DNA from: an uncultured Victivallales bacterium
GTDB taxonomy: Bacteria > Verrucomicrobiota > Lentisphaeria > Oligosphaerales > JAFGRS01
Assembly: GCA_903834675.1 (NCBI GenBank)
Contig: CAILKC010000838.1
Coordinates: 1-19,744, forward strand
Reading direction: 5' to 3'
Length of the DNA stretch: 19,744 nt
Under the pieces are notes generated by a model. The model saw only the letters and a program-made list of their open reading frames with translations, had not been told where the DNA came from and did no database searches. Position numbers and translations under genes: made by a program. This document shows positions 15,373-19,744 of this stretch, in pieces. The number at the start of each line of letters is the position of its first letter. Position 1 is the first letter of the stretch.

Positions 15373-15832
15373 GGCCTATCCTGATTCTGCAAGCCTCTGC
15401 CGAGGCGCTCGCGCGGAAACTGGAGACGGCGGCGGCAGTCTCATCTGCTCACCTTTGACCACGTGGGCAGCAATGTAATGCCGACGGGAACCCCTGCCAT
15501 ACGACCAGAACCACCGCGGCAACCGATCCTGAAAACGGGCCCCCCACGCAGCCCCTGCCCCGTCACGATCATGCCACCGGGGAGGTCGCCTGGCGCCCAC
15601 CCGCGTAGCCGACCTGCCGACCGAGCACCGTAGCGCACCCCCCGCCCTGGAGAGGCCCCCGCACCACTACCGGCAGTGTAACAGTTTCTGCAAAGAACTC
15701 TTGCATCTGCGCTGATTGCTCTTATGTTGTAATCAATCTGAACGGTTTTTCGGCGGTGCATGGCGTCACCGTGAGAGGGCGGGATGCACCAGGTTCATCG
15801 GAAGAGCGTTTCAGTACACCCAGTCGGATGAG
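15373..15832. other. 460-bp divergent intergenic region
   Basis: It separates the MATE gene (-) from the GNAT gene (+) and must hold promoters for both. Up to about 15680 it is GC-rich, with no ORF I can support and no repeat array. A markedly less GC-rich island at about 15680-15750 carries the candidate GNAT promoter. A CCCTGGAG at 15645-15652 resembles the repeat-family start but is not followed by the hairpin. Confidence 0.5.
15701..15728 (+). promoter_or_regulatory. Candidate sigma70-type promoter for the GNAT/ATP-grasp pair
   Basis: TTGCAT (15701-15706) and TATGTT (15723-15728) are separated by 16 bp within the only low-GC island of this intergenic region. A GATTG (15714-15718) and CAATC (15734-15738) inverted pair flanks the -10 and could be a weak operator. 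The leader to the ATG would be about 97 bases. The call rests on weak consensus matches. Confidence 0.35.
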
Positions 15833-16300
15833 ATGAACACGACAATCCGCACGGCGGCCAGTTCGGACGAGATGGGCCTCAGTGAGCTTGAGGGCTCATG
15901 TTTTGACGAGGACCGACGAGCAAGCCGAAGAAGTCTGCGCCGCAGCCTGACCAGTGCGCGTCAGGTGGTCCGTGTCATCGATCTCCCCCCGGCGAACGAG
16001 AGTCTGGTTCCGTCCCTCCTGGGCGCCGCCACCCTCTGGTTTTACCCCCGCTCATTACGCATCTACTCAGTGGCCGTGCGCCCTGAGTCCCGCGGCGAGG
16101 GTCTGGGCCGACGGCTCGTCGCGGATGCCTTCCGCCTGGCCCGCGAACGGGGCTTGGCCCGCATCACCCTCGAGGCCGATCAGAGTAACCCTACCCTGAT
16201 TCGGTGGTACGAGTCCCAAGGTTTCAAGGTCACAGGGCAATTGCCATCGTACTATGCCGCCGGCCGACATGCGGTGCGCATGGTCTGTCCGGTAGCGTGA
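15833..16300 (+). CDS. GNAT-family N-acetyltransferase, partner of the RLAN/ATP-grasp ligase
   Basis: A compact GNAT acetyltransferase of 155 residues that should transfer an acetyl group from acetyl-CoA to an amine. The acetyl-CoA pyrophosphate-binding loop is RGEGLGRR (87-94), preceded by the IYSVAVRPE strand (78-85). The N-terminal ELEGSCFDEDRRASRRSLRR (18-37) and C-terminal YYAAGRHAVRM match the pattern I recall for the GNAT domain of 'GNAT/peptidase C39' proteins that neighbour RimK-like ligases; here no C39 peptidase domain follows. The ATG at 15833 is chosen because the family homology begins there; the frame is open back to a TTG at 15716 but that extension looks non-coding and overlaps the promoter. 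The ribosome-binding site is weak (GGATGAG). The ligase gene starts 99 bp downstream, probably in the same transcript. The substrate could be a small peptide or amine made by the ligase. Confidence 0.88.
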   Translation: MNTTIRTAASSDEMGLSELEGSCFDEDRRASRRSLRRSLTSARQVVRVIDLPPANESLVPSLLGAATLWFYPRSLRIYSVAVRPESRGEGLGRRLVADAFRLARERGLARITLEADQSNPTLIRWYESQGFKVTGQLPSYYAAGRHAVRMVCPVA

Positions 16301-16399
16301 AAAAGAGAGGCGACCCGACCCGTTAGCCGCTGCGGAGGAAGATCCTCAGCAAGGCCGCGGACCGTGGCGCCACAAGGTGGAGGAAGCACTCAGCACCGT

Positions 16400-18031
16400 A
16401 TGAGAAATGTCATCGTCGCCAGCCACAAGTCACAGTGGCCCCTGAGCGTTGAGGGCGTCGAAGTCATCACGCCACGCGAGTACCTCACTGGCAAGTCCTA
16501 TGCCGAATGCACCAGCATGCGGGTGTTCAACCTGTGCCGGTCCTATCGCTACCAGACGGTCGGGTACTACGTGTCGCTGCTTGCCGAGGCCCGGGGACAC
16601 CGGGTCATGCCCGATGTGACGACGTTGCAGGACTGCCGCTTCCAGACTCTGACGCGGGCGGTGGCGGACGATGTCGAGGAACTGATCCAGCACAGCCTTC
16701 GGCATGTGCATGGTGGCCGTTTTGAACTCAATATCTACTTTGGCGAGGCGACCATCCCGCGCTACCGCCAGTTGGCGCACCGCCTGTACTCGCTGTTTGA
16801 GGCGCCGCTGCTGAAGGTGACCTTCGAGAAGACCGACGAATGGACCATCCAGCAGGTGTCGCCACTGCCGTTTACGCGAGTGCCGCCCGACGACCATCCG
16901 CTGGTTCTCGCCTTCGCGGAGAAGTTCTTCTCCAAGAAAACCCTGCGGCGCAACCGCCAGCCTCACTACGCCTACGATCTGGCGATCCTGATCAACCCGC
17001 AGGAAACCGCGCCCCCCTCGGACAAGGATGCGTTGCAATTGTTCATGCAGGCCGCCAACCGGGTGGGCTTCTATGCCGAACTGATCACGCGGGAAGACTA
17101 CTCCCGGCTGGCGGAGTTCGACGCCCTGCTCATCCGCGAAACCACGGCAGTGAACCATCACACCTACCGTTTCGCGCGCCGGGCGCATGCCGAGGGCCTG
17201 ATCGTGGTCGATGACCCCTGGTCGATCCTGCGCTGCACCAACAAGGTCTACCTGGCCGAGATGTTGGCCCGCGCCAAGATTCCCTGCCCGAGGACCATTG
17301 TGCTGCACAGCAGCGATGGGGTGCAGCGCATCGTCGACCGCTGGCAACTGGGCTACCCGTCCGTCCTGAAGCAGCCAGACAGCGCCTTCTCGTTGGGCGT
17401 GAAGAAGGTGAAGAGCCCTGAGCAACTCGCCACTCTCCTGCACGAGTTCTTCGAGACCTCGGACCTGGTCATCGCCCAGGAGTTCGTCGAGTCACAGTTC
17501 GACTGGCGTGTCGGCGTGATTGGCCGCAAACCGCTGTATGCCTGCAAGTACTACATGGCCAAGGGCCATTGGCAGATCTACAACTGGCAGGATGCGTCCG
17601 CCGGCAACCAGTCAGGTCGGTACGAGACTCTGGCGGTCGAGGATGTGCCCCCGAAAGTACTCGAGATGGCGGTGCGTGCGTCCAACGCCGTGGGCGACGG
17701 CTTCTATGGTGTCGATCTGAAGCAGATTGGTGACCGCGTCGTGGTGATCGAAGTCAACGACAACCCCAGTATCGACCACGAGGTCGAGGATCTGGTGCTG
17801 GGCGACGCGCTCTACGACCGCATCATGCGCTTCTTCCGCCAGAAGATCGAGGAGGCCCGCTCTCCCGTAGCCGCCAACGGCGAGCGCAAAGCTGGCCTGC
17901 GGCAGGCGCTGGCCATCGCCAGTGGCCCCGGGCACAGCGTCGCCGAGGCGACCCCGGTAACGGTTCTGCCGGTCGACTTCACCGCTATACCGCAGCAGGA
18001 ACCCGAAATCGCGGCCGTCCGGAGGCGCTGA
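16400..18031 (+). CDS. RimK-like ATP-grasp ligase with N-terminal RLAN domain
   Basis: A 543-residue amidoligase. Residues 1 to about 170 form the RLAN (RimK-like ATP-grasp N-terminal) domain, with VEVITPREYLTG, RVFNLCRSYRYQTVGYYVSL and LAEARGHRVMPDV. Residues about 220-490 form the ATP-grasp ligase: ATP-binding lysine K324 in VLKQPDSAFSLGVKKV, the IAQEFVESQFDWRVGVI strand and the metal-binding E451-x-N453 in VVIEVNDNPSID. ATP-grasp ligases activate a carboxylate as acyl-phosphate and join it to an amine; RimK relatives often add glutamate or amino acids to peptides. The tail (about 490-543) is Ala/Pro-rich. The ATG at 16400 is preferred because RLAN homology starts there, preceded by GGTGGAGGAAG at 16376-16386; a GTG at 16364 is possible. 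Pairing with a GNAT gene is a recognised context for this family, whose product is not established to my knowledge. Confidence 0.9.
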   Translation: MRNVIVASHKSQWPLSVEGVEVITPREYLTGKSYAECTSMRVFNLCRSYRYQTVGYYVSLLAEARGHRVMPDVTTLQDCRFQTLTRAVADDVEELIQHSLRHVHGGRFELNIYFGEATIPRYRQLAHRLYSLFEAPLLKVTFEKTDEWTIQQVSPLPFTRVPPDDHPLVLAFAEKFFSKKTLRRNRQPHYAYDLAILINPQETAPPSDKDALQLFMQAANRVGFYAELITREDYSRLAEFDALLIRETTAVNHHTYRFARRAHAEGLIVVDDPWSILRCTNKVYLAEMLARAKIPCPRTIVLHSSDGVQRIVDRWQLGYPSVLKQPDSAFSLGVKKVKSPEQLATLLHEFFETSDLVIAQEFVESQFDWRVGVIGRKPLYACKYYMAKGHWQIYNWQDASAGNQSGRYETLAVEDVPPKVLEMAVRASNAVGDGFYGVDLKQIGDRVVVIEVNDNPSIDHEVEDLVLGDALYDRIMRFFRQKIEEARSPVAANGERKAGLRQALAIASGPGHSVAEATPVTVLPVDFTAIPQQEPEIAAVRRR

Positions 18032-18042
18032 GAGCAGGCGGG

Positions 18043-18062
18043 GGGGGCCGACGGCGGCCCCC
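18043..18062. terminator. Bidirectional hairpin between convergent genes
   Basis: GGGGGCCG (18043-18050), loop ACGG, CGGCCCCC (18055-18062) is a perfect 8-bp stem filling the 31-bp gap between the ATP-grasp stop at 18031 and the MBL stop beginning at 18063. Its right arm abuts the minus-strand stop codon exactly. Symmetry and position fit a shared terminator, though no T-tract exists on either strand. Confidence 0.6.
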
Positions 18063-19457
18063 TCACAGCTCCAGGACGTCGCCCACCATCGGGATCTCGC
18101 TGGCTAGGCCGAAGCGCTCGCGGATCAGTCCGGCCAGGGTCTCGCGGGCGTTTTCCTCACCGTGGGTTACGATGACGCGAGGCCGGCTGGCCGCCATGCT
18201 GCCGAACCACTCGAGCAACTCGCTCTGGCCAGCATGGGCGCTGAAGCCGCCGAGAGTATGAATGCGGGCCTTAACCGCGACCCTCTCGCCCAGTATCTTC
18301 ACGCTCTTGGCCCCCTCGATCAGCATCCGTCCGAGCGTGCCGCGTCCCTGAAATCCGACGAAGATCACCGAGGTGTCATCGCGCCAGAGATTCTGCTTCA
18401 GATGATGCAGGATTCGTCCCGCCGTACACATGCCCGCACCCGCCAGGATAAGACAGGGGCCGGAAATCTGGTTCAGCCGACGCGACTCCTCGGCGGTCGC
18501 CACCGGCCGTACGGTGCCCATGTCCTCGGCCAACGGCTTCTGGCGCTGGAGGGCCTGGAACTCGTCGTCATACAGGTCCACGTGCCGACCGCAGATCCGG
18601 GTCGCCTCGATCGCCATCGGACTGTCGATGTAGATCGGAAATGGTTCCACCATGCGGTTGCGGAACATGATGGCGAGCAGGTACAGCATCAACTGCGCCC
18701 GGCCAACCGCAAAGGTCGGGATCAGAATCTTGCCGCGCCGAGCCGCGGCATGCTGCACAATGGACTCGAACTCGGCGACCGTCTCAGCCAGCGGCTTGTG
18801 CTCTCGGTCACCATAGGTAGACTCAAGCACGACCGCGTCCGCCCCCGCAAAGTGGACCGGATCCCGCAGCATGGGCGTGTTCCGCCGCCCCAAGTCACCG
18901 GAGAAAACGAGCTTGCGCGTGCGGCCGCCCTCGGTCACCGCCACCTCGATACACGCCGACCCGCAGAGGTGCCCCGCATCGACAAAACGCGCCTGCATTC
19001 CCGGCGCTACAGGCACGGTTTGCCCGTACTCCACCACCCGGAAGTTCCGCATGATGCGGTCCACGTCCGCGGCCGTGTAGAGTACGTCCAGGAGGGGCTC
19101 CCCGGCCCGCTCCCGCCGACGATTGGTCCGCTGCAGATCCTGTTCCTGCACGTGGGCGGAATCCCGCAGGATGAGGGCCGTAATCTCGCGCGTGGCGTCG
19201 GTACAGAAGACCGGCCCCTTGAAGCCGGCCCGCGCCAGCAAGGGCAGGCGCCCGCAGTGATCAAGGTGGGCGTGGGTCAGCAACACCGCCGCCAGCGTCG
19301 GGGCGTTGCGCAGCGCCTTGGCGCGATTGGCCACGTCCGCCTGCCGACCGCCCTGGAACATGCCGAAGTCGACCATGACTTCGGCGTCTGCCGTCCGCAG
19401 ATGGTACGCGGACCCGGTAACTTCGCCGCTGGCGGCGCCGAGAAAGGCAAGCTTCAT
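18063..19457 (-). CDS. Beta-CASP metallo-beta-lactamase-fold ribonuclease
   Basis: A 464-residue cytoplasmic enzyme of the MBL-fold/beta-CASP (CPSF73-like) family, which cleaves RNA. The zinc motif THAHLDH gives H62, H64, D66 and H67; further ligands are in VDAGHLCGSA and FSGDLGRR. The beta-CASP insertion includes LESTYGDREH, LIPTFAVGRAQ, the GAGMCTAGRI motif and FVGFQGRGTLGR; the C-terminal FSAHAGQSEL and VTHGEEN supply the remaining histidines. No N-terminal KH domains are present, so it is the short bacterial type (TTHA0252-like), not the archaeal FttA type. The ATG at 19457 is chosen because MKLAFLGAASGEVTGS is the expected start and AGGGGGTG lies just upstream; the frame remains open to 19553. 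Its exact role in RNA processing or decay is unknown. It converges on the ATP-grasp gene and has a repeat array upstream. Confidence 0.93.
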   Translation of the reverse strand: MKLAFLGAASGEVTGSAYHLRTADAEVMVDFGMFQGGRQADVANRAKALRNAPTLAAVLLTHAHLDHCGRLPLLARAGFKGPVFCTDATREITALILRDSAHVQEQDLQRTNRRRERAGEPLLDVLYTAADVDRIMRNFRVVEYGQTVPVAPGMQARFVDAGHLCGSACIEVAVTEGGRTRKLVFSGDLGRRNTPMLRDPVHFAGADAVVLESTYGDREHKPLAETVAEFESIVQHAAARRGKILIPTFAVGRAQLMLYLLAIMFRNRMVEPFPIYIDSPMAIEATRICGRHVDLYDDEFQALQRQKPLAEDMGTVRPVATAEESRRLNQISGPCLILAGAGMCTAGRILHHLKQNLWRDDTSVIFVGFQGRGTLGRMLIEGAKSVKILGERVAVKARIHTLGGFSAHAGQSELLEWFGSMAASRPRVIVTHGEENARETLAGLIRERFGLASEIPMVGDVLEL

Positions 19458-19532
19458 GGTCACCCCCTTCGCCCAGACACCCTTGACCTCCGGCAGTGAG
19501 GCCGCAACGCCCCTGCCAACCAGACCGCTGCC

Positions 19533-19541
19533 AGTATAGCA
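19533..19541 (-). promoter_or_regulatory. Candidate extended -10 promoter of the MBL gene
   Basis: On the minus strand the sequence reads TGCTATACT, an extended -10 (TGn plus TATACT at 19538-19533). No good -35 lies at the standard distance, which extended -10 promoters can tolerate. The leader would be about 70 bases. Confidence 0.45.
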
Positions 19542-19556
19542 CGCCATGGACACAAA

Positions 19557-19586
19557 AGCCCTTGATTAGAAACCGCCATCAGGGCT
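19557..19586. repeat. Imperfect inverted repeat upstream of the MBL promoter
   Basis: AGCCCTTGAT (19557-19566) pairs with ATCAGGGCT (19578-19586) with one bulged base, around an 11-base loop. It lies between the MBL promoter candidate and the repeat array, and could be an operator or the terminator of whatever lies beyond. Nothing distinguishes these options. Confidence 0.4.
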
Positions 19587-19610
19587 GTTCCAAGAAAGAT
19601 GCTGCTTGCC

Positions 19611-19744
19611 GCCCTGGAGCCCGCGATGCCCAGCCCGTTTCGGGCGGGTTCGCGGTATCCCGCCGCCGCCCTGGAGCCCGCGATGCCCAGCCCGTTTCGG
19701 GCGGGTTCGCGGTATCCCGCCGCCGCCCTGGAGCCCGCGATGCC
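19611..19744. repeat. Hairpin repeat array 3: 57-bp units, running off the window
   Basis: Two identical 57-bp units (19611-19667 and 19668-19724) and the first 20 bases of a third. Each begins GCCCTGGAGC, then CCGCGA (19621-19626), inner arms GCCCG (19633-19637) and CGGGC (19641-19645) around TTT, then TCGCGG (19650-19655) and TATCC. GGA and TCC can also pair at the base. Unit length, end sequences and outer stem match array 2, but the inner stem differs. The true copy number is unknown because the array continues past the window. Confidence 0.92.

Noticed and set aside
15645..15652. CCCTGGAG in the MATE-GNAT intergenic region as another copy of the repeat family
   Set aside because: It is not followed by the stem-loop or by TATCC, so a chance match or a fully decayed copy cannot be distinguished.
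15441..15761. A 106-codon minus-strand frame in the divergent intergenic region
   Set aside because: It overlaps the candidate promoter island and the GNAT leader, and I see no good ribosome-binding site or protein family.
15716..15832. A 39-codon N-terminal extension of the GNAT protein starting at TTG
   Set aside because: The extension overlaps the probable -10 box and shows no family similarity; GNAT homology begins at the ATG at 15833.
16430..17443. A 337-codon minus-strand frame opposite the ATP-grasp ligase
   Set aside because: It is antisense to conserved RLAN and ATP-grasp motifs, and I recognise no protein family in it.
18162..19499. A 445-codon plus-strand open frame opposite the MBL gene
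   Set aside because: The minus-strand product has all MBL/beta-CASP motifs; the plus-strand product is His/Arg/Gly-rich without a recognisable fold.

Overview
The window is a GC-rich bacterial chromosome segment with eleven protein-coding genes and no visible rRNA, tRNA, CRISPR array or transposase. The organism cannot be named from the sequence. A membrane-anchored Ser/Thr kinase with a TPR tail, a GspG-like protein, a cyclic-nucleotide-binding membrane protein and arrays of GC-rich hairpin repeats would fit a large-genome environmental lineage such as Planctomycetota/PVC or a related uncultured phylum. That placement is inference.

Layout. (1) 2-2311 (+): 3' part of a Ser/Thr protein kinase with a transmembrane segment and TPR-like tail, cut by the window start. 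(2) 2337-2499: tandem array of 32/33-bp hairpin repeats. (3) 2696-7661 (+): a likely operon of two ABC half-exporters, whose NBD residues predict an asymmetric heterodimer, followed by a DegT-family PLP aminotransferase. (4) 7662-7936: convergent intergenic region with two GC-rich hairpins. (5) 15372-7937 (-), five genes read leftwards: MATE transporter, second DegT-family aminotransferase, a membrane protein with a PqqD-like N-terminus, a degenerate site-2-protease-like core and two cyclic-nucleotide-binding domains, a GspG-like protein that overlaps it as ATGA, and a SAP plus XPB/Ssl2-like helicase-associated protein. A second repeat array (9990-10204) lies before the last gene. (6) 15833-18031 (+): a GNAT acetyltransferase and an RLAN/RimK-like ATP-grasp ligase, a known gene pairing. 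(7) 19457-18063 (-): a beta-CASP metallo-beta-lactamase nuclease, convergent with the ligase across a perfect 8-bp stem hairpin. (8) 19611-19744: a third repeat array running off the window end.

How the genes may work together. The ABC pair, MATE pump, two PLP aminotransferases, GNAT and ATP-grasp ligase together suggest production or modification of a small amino compound and its export, but no scaffold synthase is visible, so this is speculative. The least conventional protein is the cyclic-nucleotide-binding pseudo-protease with its coupled GspG-like partner. The least explained DNA is the hairpin repeat family: three arrays share the outer frame (CCTGGAG at the left, TATCC at the right) while the enclosed stem changes sequence and remains self-complementary.
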